Assembly: GCA_003049465.1 (NCBI GenBank)
Contig: PYSS01000067.1
Location: 1 to 64,000, forward strand
Length of the DNA stretch: 64,000 bases
DNA from: Magnaporthiopsis rhizophila
Taxonomy: Eukaryota > Ascomycota > Sordariomycetes > Magnaporthales > Magnaporthaceae
Direction of reading: 5' to 3'
The notes beneath the pieces were generated by a model. It ran no database searches. It was not told the DNA's origin and saw only the letters and a list, made by a program, of their open reading frames with translations. The position numbers and the translations under genes were made by a program. Positions 33,001 to 43,582 of the stretch are shown here, in pieces (within the stretch, counting starts at the first letter, position 1; each line of letters opens with the position of its first letter).

Positions 33001-33711
33001 ACAGTCGGTGAATGGCGGTCTGGGAGGGTGGGGGAAGGAACCAAGGCGTGGCGCGCAGAAAAAATGCTCAAATTTGCGGAGGGAGCTCCTGCCTCTGCTT
33101 GTGCTTCGCAGAGGAAAAAAGGAAGGGAGAGGAGGGGAGGTGGGACGTGAGCACCTACCTGCGTCAAGCCGTGTCAAACTGCCAAAGACTCACTGAGGTG
33201 GCAACGGAAGGCAGCGTTCCAATGGCGTGTCACCGCCTTCCCGACTGATTTCATCTCGAAGAGAGGAAGGCACCCCGGGGCATGGAGGGCATCAAATTTT
33301 GATGCTCGTCTCGACCTGCCGCCCAGCCCAAACCCGCAGCCCGCGTCCATCCCACCTCCACCTGCACCCTCTTTCCACCTTTCCCACCTCCTCCCACCAC
33401 ACCATCCCGCCACAACCACCCGCATCCCACCCCAGCCCTGCATTCTGCAACCTGCGCTAGGGTCGGGTTCTTGTTTTTTTTTTTCGTCGTTCTTTTTTGT
33501 TTTCGTTCTCTCCAACCGGCACACGAGGGTCCAGGCCCCTCAAATCAACAAAACCCGCCCATCTTCCCCTCCTCGATTTCTCGTCTCTCTTTGTTTTCTG
33601 ATTCTCATCCTTCTTTCCGCTCAAGAGCGAACTCTCGGTAGTCTCGCTCTCTCGTCTTTTCCTTTTCCAACCCAACCGCTAATTTGGAGCATCGCCGCCA
33701 TCCCAGCAGCC
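30045..33711. other. 3.7 kb upstream region of ccg-9
   Basis: No gene can be supported. From about 33320 to 33670 the plus strand is strongly C/T-rich, ending shortly before the ccg-9 ATG, which fits a long pyrimidine-rich leader and promoter. Frames further left (30540-32600) overlap on both strands and lack protein-like features. Confidence 0.55.
30090..30111. terminator. 9-bp hairpin in 3' flank (TAGG-type)
   Basis: TAGGTAGGT pairs perfectly with ACCTACCTA around a 4-base loop, about 45 bases after the stop codon of the preceding gene. Several TAGG repeats flank it. It may act in transcript 3' end structure, but in fungi this is more likely a microsatellite inversion; call it a structural feature only. 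Confidence 0.35.
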
Positions 33712-36346
33712 ATGGCCACGGCCCAGAAGACGGCGGTTCGTCAGTTCTCGACGGGCGCTTCGGCGCACCGTCGTCGACAGATGAGCACGCTGATCGAGAA
33801 GGAGGGCCACTTTGGCGTCGAGCTCACGGTGCGTATATCGCCTCCTGCTCACGAACCTCGCTTGCCATCTCGCGCTTCCTCGTTTCGCATGCTCGCCTGC
33901 TCGTTTGCACGCCTGAAGTTGTTCCCTGTTTCCACTTTCGCCAAGTCCTTCTCCTGCCTTGCCCTGCACCTCGCACGGTCTGCATAGCTTCTTCCATCTC
34001 CACAGCCATCTGAACCGCATTGGCCTCCCATGTTGCCGTAAAGTCACGAGGCAAGCTCCTCACACCATTGCACCTGCTACTTGGTTTCCCTCCTGTGCCT
34101 GTGTCTTTATCTTGATGACGACCCGGTCATTTTTTCCTGTTGCAAACTACTGCGCTTGCTAACTGTCATGACTTCCACCGGAAAGACGCTATACCTGGGT
34201 ATCTCGGCCGTTTTCGCCGACGACCACACGGCGGTTGTTGCCATGGCCATCCATGATACGACCTACCTGATCGACTTCTCGATCAAGCACCTTGTTCTTG
34301 ATGATGCCCTGAAGATGGGAGAGGATGTTATCGCCGACTACGTCATCACGGCTACCAAGGAGTACGAGACGGAGAACTTTGCCAAGTTTGTTGGTGCTGG
34401 TCTCCCCACGACTCTCAAGTACATGAGCCCCACCCTGTGCTCTCGCCTTTGGCTTGAGCTCGACGTAGTCCCGATCGCCATCCGTCCCGATAATGAACAC
34501 AAGGAAATCACGTTCTGGGATGTCAAGCGCGTCGATGAACAGGCAGACTCGATGGCCCGAAAGTGCATCATGTAAGTCTTTTTTTCTTCTGGCAATCGAC
34601 AATACTGGCAATTGAAGCACCTGGCTGACCTGGAAAAAAGGCACTTCGGTCCGTCACTTGTTCCTCTGCTCCATGTCGGCTTCCGCGGAGTCGTCCAGAC
34701 CGACGCCGGCTTCAGGGCTCATCTCAATACTGTTCAGAACCACAAAGACACGTGCTCGTCTGCTACTTGGGAGACCATGCTTCGATACGCCAAGCAGCTA
34801 CGTGGAAACAAGACCAAGATTGCATTCTTCAGCAGCACGCCCCAAGGCGGTGGCGTCGCTCTCATGCGTCACGCTCTTGTGCGTTTCTCGCGTCTCGTTG
34901 GCGTCGACCTGACGTGGTATGGTAAGTACAGTTGGCGTGGCGTATTTGCCTGGAGCACATGTTAATGTCCTCGTCAAATAGTCCCCAAGCCGCGCCCTGG
35001 TGTTTTCAGGATCACCAAGAACATCCACAACATCCTCCAGGGTGTCAGCCACCCCGATCAGCGCATCTCCCAGGAGGAGAAGGACGCCATCATCAGCTGG
35101 ATCACCGAGAACGCCCAGCGCTACTGGTTCTCCGAGGGTGGTCCTCTGCGCCCTGCTTCGGAGGGTGGTGCCGATGTTGTCATCGTAAGTTTCTTTCTCG
35201 GTCTCGACTACCCATATCACCTTTGGCACTCGCTAACTGACCCCGTGATAGATCGACGATCCGCAAATGCCCGGCCTGATCCCCATGATCAAGAAGCTCA
35301 CCCCGGATCGCCCTGTTCTCTACCGGTCGCACATTCAGATTCGCAGCGATCTTGTCGCTAAGGCCGGCTCACCGCAGGCCGATGTCTGGGACTTCCTCTG
35401 GAGCAACATTCAGGGCGCCGACATGTTCATCAGCCACCCCATCCCCATCTTCGTGCCTCACAACGTGCCACGCGAGAAGGTTACGTACTTCCCCGCCACC
35501 ACAGACTGGCTCGATGGCCTGAACAAGCCCCTCAGCCGCTGGGATGCTGGCTACTACGGCCATCTGTACAACGTCGCTGCCCACTCTCAGCGCCAGACCG
35601 AGCTTAACTGGCCGGCCCGCAAGTACATCATCCAGGTAGCGCGTTTCGACCCGGCCAAGGGTATTCCCACCGTCATTGACTCGTACGCCGAGTTCCGCCG
35701 TCGCTGCCCGGAGAACGGCATCACCGAGATCCCCCAGCTTGTCGTCTGCGGCAACGGCTCGGTCGACGACCCGGATGCCTCCATGATTTACGATCAGACC
35801 ATGACCCAGATGGAGACGCACTACCCTGATCTGATGAAGGACGTCAGCATCATGCGCCTTGAGCCCAACGACCAGCTGCTCAACACCCTCATCGCTAATG
35901 CCCATGTGGTCCTGCAGCTCTCCACCCGTGAGGGCTTCGAGGTCAAGGTGTCTGAGGCTCTCCACGCCGGGCGCCCCGTCATTGCCACCCTGACTGGCGG
36001 CATACCGCTCCAGGTCAAGGACAACGTCAATGGTTTCCTCGTCCAGCCTGGCGATTTCAAGGCTGTTGCTGGCCACCTCATCAACCTTTTCAAGGACGAT
36101 GAGCTCCACAAGAAGATGAGCCACGAGGCTGCCACTGGTGTTTCCGACGAGGTCGGCACTGTCGGCAACGCGCTCGGCTGGTTCTACCTGGCCGCCAAGT
36201 GGCACGAGAACGGTGTCGAGAAGAACGGCAAGGGTGGTCTCCGCGGCGAAGAGAAGTGGGTCAACGACATGGCTCGCGACGAAGCCGGCTTTGCCTACGC
36301 TCAGAACGAGAACCGCCTGCCCCGTCACTTTACCCAGAAGAAGTAA
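33712..36346 (+). CDS. ccg-9: Clock-controlled trehalose synthase, GT4 family
   Basis: Five exons: 33712..33828, 34186..34571, 34641..34921, 34982..35184, 35252..36346, with phases agreeing at every junction; 693 residues. The first acceptor (after GGAAAG) is the least certain. The sequence matches the Neurospora CCG-9 / trehalose phosphorylase-synthase family: LYLGISAVFADDHTAVVAMA, HVGFRGVVQTD, FFSSTPQGGGVALMRHAL in the N-terminal half and a GT4 C-terminal half with YIIQVARFDPAKGIPTVID, LVVCGNGSVDDPD and STREGFEVKVSEALHAGRP (EX7E-type nucleotide-sugar site). The product would make or cleave trehalose in the cytosol, supporting stress tolerance and conidiation. The large CT-rich upstream region agrees with complex control, and clock regulation is known in Neurospora but not shown here. 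Confidence 0.9.
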
Positions 36347-37790
36347 AGCCATGAGATTTGAGAGTCTGTTGCCTATCTGGCATCCCTCTGCTCTCTATAT
36401 CTCGGCGTCACTTTTGTCTCTGGTCTTTTCGATTCTCTGTGTGAACACGCCTAGCACAAAATTTTTCATGATACTACGATGCCTTTTGCGATGACTTTTC
36501 GCGGTGCCTTCTTTGTCACATGTTCAAATCCTTTTATTCTGGTTGTTGTGGTGGCGCCTTATTCACAAACAAAAAATGGACTTGCTGGAGCTGTCTGTGC
36601 TCCTGCTAACGAATTTCGTTCAGGTTCTTTTCTCTTTTCACGCGATGCCTTCCACATTTCGACCAAAAGTTCATCCCTCCATACACCGTACCTTTCAATC
36701 GTCTGCTCCCCTCCGACTGGACGTTACCATACCTCTCAATGGTGTGCCTCCTTGGGGCAGGCATAGATTGGTTGCATTGGAGCATCCAATGATTTGTCTT
36801 TTTTCTGTGCGCTGTCTTTTGCACCTCTCTACTTACGTATCGCCTGATCTTTAAGATCTCATGGTCTATGGTCTCACTTCTCTTGCATGGTGCCATCTTG
36901 GCACGATGGAGGTAAAAGCCGGCTCCGGTATAGAATGGTTCTATTTAGCTAGATCCCTTTCTCATACAACTGCTCAGAGAATAAAACCAAGACTTGATAT
37001 TAGCAGATTACCGCTCTGCGCATGCGAGATGCGAGTGATTAAGCAATCGGCATCGCATATTGGAACAACAGACGCTCATCGTTGAGTGTATAGGAGTAAC
37101 TTGTTCCTTTTTGCCCTGGTGTTCCTTTAATTTTGTTCAATTTCACTCTCTTTTCTTTCCTTTTCAACTTTGCACAAAAAAAGAAGAAAAAGACAAACAA
37201 ACAAAATGAGGTTGGTTGATGACTCTCTCGGTCGAGTTCCCGGTATTATTCTGGGCAAACTTATCAAAGGCACACGCTCTGAGATGGACGGGATGAAGGC
37301 CGATGGAAAAGGATAATTACCACCTACTAACCAAAGCTAGGTCTAGGGAATTGGGGCTCAAGTTACAAGAACTAATTTATTCCATCATTGAGCATTGGTT
37401 TGATTATTTTAAATATGGAGCCTGGAAAGAGACTTTGTGGAGTAATTAACAGGGGCGTTTTTAGGAGGTTGAGTTCGTTGTGAATTTGACGAGCGTTCAA
37501 TCTTTCATATGATCCACATAACGTAATAATTATCTGGCATGACTACGATGTACGGAATCCGATCACAATGCTTTGAACATTTATAGTAGCTTTCAACTGC
37601 GTTGATACATGGGGTAATATTATCGAGATCTGCCAGCGCCCAAAACCGGGACTGAACTTACCTGCTTTACTGGCCCGGAATTAGACGGAATAGTCCGCCG
37701 TCGGTCCTCGGGAGGCAAACAGAGCCGGCAACAATCGAACTGTGCTACAAGGAGAAACCACTTACCGTGACGGCGTGACCCCTCGTCCGG
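36347..37790. other. AT-rich intergenic region downstream of ccg-9
   Basis: 1.44 kb with clearly lower GC than neighbouring spacers, especially 36950-37640. A pyrimidine tract followed by an A-rich leader precedes a 36-codon ORF at 37206. Otherwise nothing is recognised. The composition could reflect decayed repeat DNA. Confidence 0.5.
37206..37316 (+). CDS. Possible small ORF, 36 codons
   Basis: ATG in a good fungal context (ACAAAATGAG) after a pyrimidine-rich then A-rich leader that looks like a genuine 5' UTR. The peptide begins MRLVDDSLGRVPGIILGK and ends in ADGKG. I recognise no family. The codon GC is lower than in neighbouring genes. A CTAAC branch-like site and an AG lie shortly after the stop, so it may instead be the first exon of a gene whose remainder has decayed, or it may be noise. 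Confidence 0.22.
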   Translation: MRLVDDSLGRVPGIILGKLIKGTRSEMDGMKADGKG

Positions 37791-38723
37791 TCAACAGTCC
37801 GATGAGGCGCACTGGTCCCTGAGCCAGGCGTCGATCTTGGACGCAAACAGCTCCACGAGGGCCATCTTGTGCAGATGGTCCATCTTGGGGTTCTTCTCAC
37901 AGACCCGCTTCCAGGGTTGCAGCTTGATGACGACGAGGTTGCTGAGCGCCGAGGCGGCCTTTGCGAGGGCGAGAATTTTGTGTTGGATCGCCTCCTCGTG
38001 CTGCTGTTGTTGTTGCTGCTCAATCCTGTCCATCGCCTTGGCCTGTGCGTCGTCCTGGTAAGAGAGCAGTAGCACTTCCTCTTTGAGGTCCCAGGCCTGC
38101 CTGGATAACCTGACCAGGGGCACGTGGACGTGGAGGTGCAGCATCTCGTCGAGGGTTAGGTCCGCGCGCGAGGTCTCCTCCTTACCGACGCGGCCCGGCC
38201 ACTGCCGGTTGTACACGGGCGACGTCCGGGTCACCAGACGCTCGTCCCCGGCCAGGAACCGGCCGAGGGATTCGGATAGGGCGAAGGCTTCGATGGTCGC
38301 GGTGCCTAGCGTTGCCGTTGTGTTGGCCATGCGCTCGAGCTGGGTGTCGCGGAACGACTTGCGCTCCTGCTGCTGCACATTCTGCTGCGTTACCTGCGCC
38401 TGCGGTTCAGCTGGATCCTCCGTGTCCACCTCGGCCAGGTAGCTGGGGGTGAACCGGTCAGGACTGACGGAGCGGCTTGAACGTGCCGAGTGGAAAGAAG
38501 AGGAAGAGGTGCTGGAGGTGGGAGAGGAGGGGGGAGGCGTGGCGATGATGCGGGGCGCATTGCGCTGCGCGCTCTGCGCTACCTGCACCTTTTGGGGCTC
38601 GTCCGTGTCCTCGGCCGGGCGGTCGGGGGTAAATATCTGGCTCGAAGCGGCGTTGGTGTCCTGGTCCGGGGTGCCGGAGTGGCTTGACTGTGCCGAGTAG
38701 ATGGGAGAGGTGCTGGGAAACAT
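37791..38723 (-). CDS. Hypothetical coiled-coil protein with N-terminal internal duplication
   Basis: Single exon, 310 residues. Residues 1 to about 110 are disordered and contain two diverged copies of a Ser/Pro-rich segment (YSAQSSHSGTPDQ ... and FHSARSSRSVSPDRFTP ... each followed by an acidic D-T-E-P stretch and a Gln/Val-rich end). The middle is helical (LAGDERLVTRTSPVYNRQWPG), then a Gln-rich coiled coil with seven consecutive Gln and a C-terminal helix (MALVELFASKIDAWLRDQ). No signal peptide or transmembrane segment. The family is unknown to me. A GTAAGT-like motif lies just past the stop, so an extra 3' exon by alternative splicing cannot be excluded. Confidence 0.6.
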   Translation of the reverse strand: MFPSTSPIYSAQSSHSGTPDQDTNAASSQIFTPDRPAEDTDEPQKVQVAQSAQRNAPRIIATPPPSSPTSSTSSSSFHSARSSRSVSPDRFTPSYLAEVDTEDPAEPQAQVTQQNVQQQERKSFRDTQLERMANTTATLGTATIEAFALSESLGRFLAGDERLVTRTSPVYNRQWPGRVGKEETSRADLTLDEMLHLHVHVPLVRLSRQAWDLKEEVLLLSYQDDAQAKAMDRIEQQQQQQHEEAIQHKILALAKAASALSNLVVIKLQPWKRVCEKNPKMDHLHKMALVELFASKIDAWLRDQCASSDC

Positions 38724-40593
38724 GGTGGGCTGGACGCACCGGGAGCCCCTGTTTTTTTTTTTTTAGAACAAAGATGAAACCGGGAGCAGGTGGTAGCGTT
38801 CGATAGCAGGAACTCAAGATTGCCTGTCGGTGTTTTTTCGAACCTGCCACTTGCTCGGAGGTTATTTCCTGTTGCTGAGCTGACATCCACATGGAGCAGG
38901 TGATTTGCTGGGCGGCTTGTATAAATATTGAGGCCATCTTGAATGCGGGCGTGTTGCGCAACAAGCTCAATAATGCTGGCTGTTCTGGAATTGGGAATCG
39001 TGGGCTTTGTCTGGTGGGCTTTCCGTTTCTTGTATCTTGGGTTTCTTTCTGCGGCGGTGTCGGTATCGTTCTTTGTCCTGTGGCCATCGATTGCTTGTCT
39101 CCTGCTTGGCGGCACGCATTTGGATAAACGAAGCTGACCAAACAAGGCTGGTTGGAGCCCCGAATGGCGCAACAGAGTCTAGGCAGGGTGTAGCAAGGCA
39201 TCGGTGCGGCCTCTCGATTAGCGCGGTGTTTGGTGTTGTTTGAACCGAGGCAGGATTTTGCCGTCGTTGTCGAGAAATTTGCAACCATGATTCCAGCCGC
39301 AAGCAGTGCATGTACCAATGACGCCACTGGGCCCAGCCAGGCGGACTACGGCGGGGGGGATGGGCCGCTCTGGTTCTCATTACCGAAAAATGGGCTGACA
39401 GCTCCCCGGTTCCGCCCGCATGGCCAGGCGAACCTTGTTCGCTAGATGATCTTGGTAGCGAATGAATGCGGATCTGGAAATGTCCAAGAAAACGTGGCTC
39501 ATCCGTGCCCTACTGGAAAGGGAAATCTGGGCCGTCAATGCTAATCGTAGGACGGTGAAGGGCTGCAGTTTGACGGTCACGAGGGGCACGGCTGGGGAGG
39601 CGAAAATGGCATGATGTGGTTTTTTGGGAGTTAGCGTCTGGGGGCTCGCCTGTTTGCTGGGCAGACCGAACAAATCGAAACACATTTTTTCAGCTTCAAG
39701 ATGCAGCAGATCTTGTCTAAAGAGCCTTTTCCGCGGAAACCTGGGAAGGAATAGGGATGGATCACAAATAGACACGGCGCAGTCTCGAGGCGTCTATTCG
39801 AGGAGTCAGGTGGCTGCCCGGCCGTGATGCCTTTCCGAGGCGCATCGACGTCCGCTTGGACTTCTCCCTTTACCATGGAGTACAGACTCTGTGCTTGACA
39901 ACTTCCCCCGCAGAATCCCTCGAGTATTTGAAATACACTCTATCTGACAGGCGTCGAGATGCGTTATGTGGTGCAACTGCAACTTCAAATCCTGGCGCGA
40001 AATGGAGTTTGTGCCTGAGCATCCACCGCGGGCTGGTCCCGACAGAAGAGCCCTAGCTGAGTCAGCTGGCAGCTGAGCCACTGTGGACGGCCTGGCGTAC
40101 GGGCAAAAGCCGCCGCGGAGATGCAAAACCTCAACGCCCATATTGATTCCCGCAGAAAAACCGCAACCTAGCGAATACCACACGGACAATGTGAACTGAA
40201 CTGAACTGATCATGGCACAGCTTTTACAAATCACTCGATCCGTTCTGGACCGGGCGAGGGCTAGCGTCTCGGTGACTCCCGAGGGCTTGCGGACCCTTAG
40301 CTCTTGTGGGGATTCCCTCGTCGACGCTCCGGCGATGCCCCGTCGTACGATACAATCAACTAGCTCTCGCTGGGAGAGTGACGTGGGCAAGGATTTCATT
40401 TTTAGTTTCTTATTTTGTTACCAAAGTCACCCCAGCATTGACATCTCCGCGCGGACGAGCTTCGGCAAGATGGATCTAAAAGGGGGAGGAGGCCGTCCGG
40501 GAGTGGGTTAAATAGGACGTCGCATCCGTCCATCATCTCGAATCATCCAAAGTTGGTCTCCATCAAGCAGCAGCCAGCCAAGCATTTTTGCAA
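38724..40593. other. Divergent intergenic region before flavohemoglobin
   Basis: 1.87 kb. It contains a T run at 38751-38764. Short frames on both strands show no recognisable product. The last 200 bases are the probable flavohemoglobin promoter and leader. Confidence 0.5.
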
Positions 40594-42129
40594 ATGTTCA
40601 GGGTTTCGACAGTTGTGCCACGACTCATACCTTCTGCCCCATCGCTTGCACGTCACTCAAGACTTTTGCACCAGATCCGCATCTCTCCGGTCACCTCGTT
40701 GACCTCGCAGCCGTCCCCATCACGCTCACTAGCACCACGCCACCCCACCGCCCCAGCAGCATCGCGAGCATATAGCAGCATGTCCGGGCCCGAGACGACG
40801 ACGACGCAGATGAACGGCTCCGCCGCCCCAGCGGCCAAGGCGGCCCCGCCGCCGCTGACGCCGGAGCAGATGGCCATCGTCAAGTCGACGGCACCCGTGC
40901 TCAAGGAGCACGGCGTGACCATCACGACGCTCTTCTACAAGGAAATGATAGGCGCACACCCGGAGCTGCGCGACGTCTTCAGCTCCACCAGCCAGGCGAC
41001 GGGCGCCCAGCCGCGCGCCCTGGCCGCCTCGGTGCTGGCTTACGCCACGCACATCGACGATCTGGGCAAGCTCACGCACGCCGTGTCGCGCATCGCTCAC
41101 AAGCACGTGTCGCTCGGCATCCGGCCCGAGCAGTACGACATTGTGGGCCACCACCTGATCCAGGCCATCGGCGCCGTCCTGGGCGACGCCGCCACGCCGG
41201 CCATCGTTGGCGCCTGGACGGCCGCGTACGCGGTGCTGGCCGACATCTTCATCGGTCTCGAGGGCAGCATGTACGCCGAGCACAGCGACTGGATCGGCTT
41301 CCGCAAGTTCAAGGTGCTGCGCAAGCAGAAGGAGTCGGATGTCATCACGTCCTTTTACCTCGCGCCCTCGGACGGTAAGAAGTTGCCACCGTTCAAGCCG
41401 GGCCAGTACATCAGCCTGCAGCTCTTCGTGCCCAAGATGGGCCACCTCCAGAGCCGCCAGTACAGCATGAGCGAGGCGCCGCGCCGGGAGGGCGACTACT
41501 ACCGCATCAGCGTTAAGCGCGACGACGGCACGGGCCTGGGTGGGCTGCCAGACGCCCCTGGGATCGTGTCGGTCAAGCTGCACGACGAGATCCAGGAGGG
41601 CGACGAGGTCGAGGTGTCGCACCCGCAGGGCGAGTTCTTCGTCGACCCGGCCGAGGCTGAGGCTAAGCGCGGCGCCCCGCTCGTGCTCCTGTCGGCCGGC
41701 GTCGGCGCCACGCCGCTCATGTCCATCCTCGAGAGCGTCACGGTCGACCCGGCCGCGTCCGAGGCGGCCAGGTCCCGGCCCGTGTCGTGGGTGCACGTGT
41801 CGCGGTCCAGCCGCCTCCGCCCGTTCGAGAAGCGCGTGGCCGAGATCGAGAAGGCGAGCGAGGGTGGGCGCGTGCGGGCCCGCCACTTCCTCAGCACCGT
41901 CGACCCGGCCGTCGACGTCGAGGGCGTCCACTACCACTTTGGCGGCGCCCGCATGGACCTGGCCCGACTGGACAAGGAAGCGGACCTGCACGTCTCGGAC
42001 CCCCGCGCCGAGTACTATATCTGCGGACCGGAGCCCTGGATGCTCGACACGAGGGAGCGGCTCGAGGCCATGGGCGTGTCACACGACCGGATACATCTGG
42101 AACTGTTCGCCACGGGTGACGTTCAGTAG
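40594..42129 (+). CDS. Flavohemoglobin (nitric oxide dioxygenase) with N-terminal extension
   Basis: Single exon, 511 residues from ATG 40594 (the frame opens at a TTG two codons earlier). The first ~62 residues are Arg/Ser/Pro-rich with no acidic residue and look like a mitochondrial presequence; a second in-frame ATG at 40780 (residue 63, MSGPETTTT) would give a cytosolic form of normal family length. The globin domain follows: B10 Tyr in LFYKEM, E7 Gln in TGAQPRAL and proximal His 171 in AHKHVSLGI. The reductase half has the FAD motif RQYSM, an NAD(P)-site GVGATPLMS and CGPEPWM near the end. It oxidises NO to nitrate with O2 and NAD(P)H, protecting from nitrosative stress. Dual localisation is an inference. 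Confidence 0.93.
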   Translation: MFRVSTVVPRLIPSAPSLARHSRLLHQIRISPVTSLTSQPSPSRSLAPRHPTAPAASRAYSSMSGPETTTTQMNGSAAPAAKAAPPPLTPEQMAIVKSTAPVLKEHGVTITTLFYKEMIGAHPELRDVFSSTSQATGAQPRALAASVLAYATHIDDLGKLTHAVSRIAHKHVSLGIRPEQYDIVGHHLIQAIGAVLGDAATPAIVGAWTAAYAVLADIFIGLEGSMYAEHSDWIGFRKFKVLRKQKESDVITSFYLAPSDGKKLPPFKPGQYISLQLFVPKMGHLQSRQYSMSEAPRREGDYYRISVKRDDGTGLGGLPDAPGIVSVKLHDEIQEGDEVEVSHPQGEFFVDPAEAEAKRGAPLVLLSAGVGATPLMSILESVTVDPAASEAARSRPVSWVHVSRSSRLRPFEKRVAEIEKASEGGRVRARHFLSTVDPAVDVEGVHYHFGGARMDLARLDKEADLHVSDPRAEYYICGPEPWMLDTRERLEAMGVSHDRIHLELFATGDVQ

Positions 42130-43535
42130 TAGAAGAAGGGGTGGTTTTTTTTGGACGGTCTGTCCCTCTCATCTGCCTGTTGCATACAAGATATTTTCTT
42201 GTGTTTTCTATTTCATTGATACTCCCCGATCATGTAGAAGCGCTAAACATAACCTCAGACTACTTTAAAACTGCCGACATACTTTGTCTCGGCCGCTGGG
42301 CCGTGCCTGTTGACTCTGCGTGGCTCCTTTGCTTGGTTGAGCAGGGGGGCGCTTAGCGATCCTTGCTTTGCATCCGTCCGTCTAGATGCATTCACTTTCC
42401 TCGAGATGGAGCGGCGCAACTCTCTTGCCTGTCTGTCTTTCAGCACCCTAGCACGATTGCGCTGGCCAGCCACCCATCTGGGTGCTACACCAAAAGGTCG
42501 ATGCTGCCGCTTCCTGGTGGTACGGGGTCGTTCTTTGGCGACCCGTCCTGCCGCCTCCAGGTTTCACAGTTAACCCTCGCTGTCCGACCTCGCCGTTCCT
42601 TCTAGCTGAATCCTCTCTCTTTCTCTGGCGCAAGCGAGCCTGTACAGAGTGTTTATAGAGGAGAAGGATGAGGAAGGATCTACACGACCTTGCGCGCCGG
42701 CGCCGGGGTTCAGCGCGATCTTGGCAACGAAGTCGGTCCCCTGCACTAATCCTGCGGATGGCCCTCTACACGACATGCCGCCGGGAGAGCAGATGGTCCA
42801 AACATTTTGCTCGGTGGCGTCTGACCGGTTTTGGGATGGGAGCCTGCCTTCGTCGGTCGGGCCCGAGCATGGGCGGGTGGATGACCGCATCCCCAGCCCT
42901 CTTTGCCATAGGCGCTCGCCGGGCTGCTATTGCGGCATCGAGATCTCTCGTGTCCGCGGTTCCCGGCAGAGCTTGGCCCCCGCCAGTCTATTATTCGTCA
43001 CCCTTCTTCATTCATTCTGGTCTATGCGGCAGGACGAGCAGCATGCGCAACATTGGCCGTCATTATTGCAATTCCGGAACAGCTGTCCGCTGCGGGTTTC
43101 CAAACAGCATTTATGCCGTCCCGGAGCTGTGGGATCAAAATCGTGTTTCGCAGATAAAAAAAAAAAAAAAATTTCACGCTTCTTTCCCCATGTGGACGTC
43201 CCAGACGGAGGAATGGAGATTTGTTTTCTGTCGGCCAAAGGTGCCATTATATGTTCTCCTCCTTCTCGCTGACCACTAGTTCCCGATGCGGGACACGCTT
43301 CAGAACCTGAGAGTTCCCCTAGCCGTTGCTGTCCCAGCTGACAGATACTTGGCGGGTTCTTCCTGGGATCTCCCCTCTTCCCTTGCCTCCTCCCCCGCTT
43401 GTGGCAGCCTTAGCGAACGCCACCAGACAAAAGAGGATCGCCCCGGCTCCATGGGATCAACCGTGGTGTGTGTCACAAGGCGAGATCCAGCGAGATAGGT
43501 GCGGCATGTGCTACGAAACGCATTGGTGGATGAGA

Positions 43536-43582
<47 letters not shown>

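Noticed and set aside
35369..36352. 327-codon open frame opposite the last ccg-9 exon
   Set aside because: No recognisable features, fully contained in a conserved coding exon.
40729..41991. 420-codon open frame opposite flavohemoglobin
   Set aside because: Low-complexity Arg/Val/Asp product; the sense strand encodes clear globin and reductase motifs.
42649..43272. 207-codon ORF downstream of flavohemoglobin
   Set aside because: Contains a translated A run (poly-Lys) and no protein-like character; overlaps another frame of equal length.
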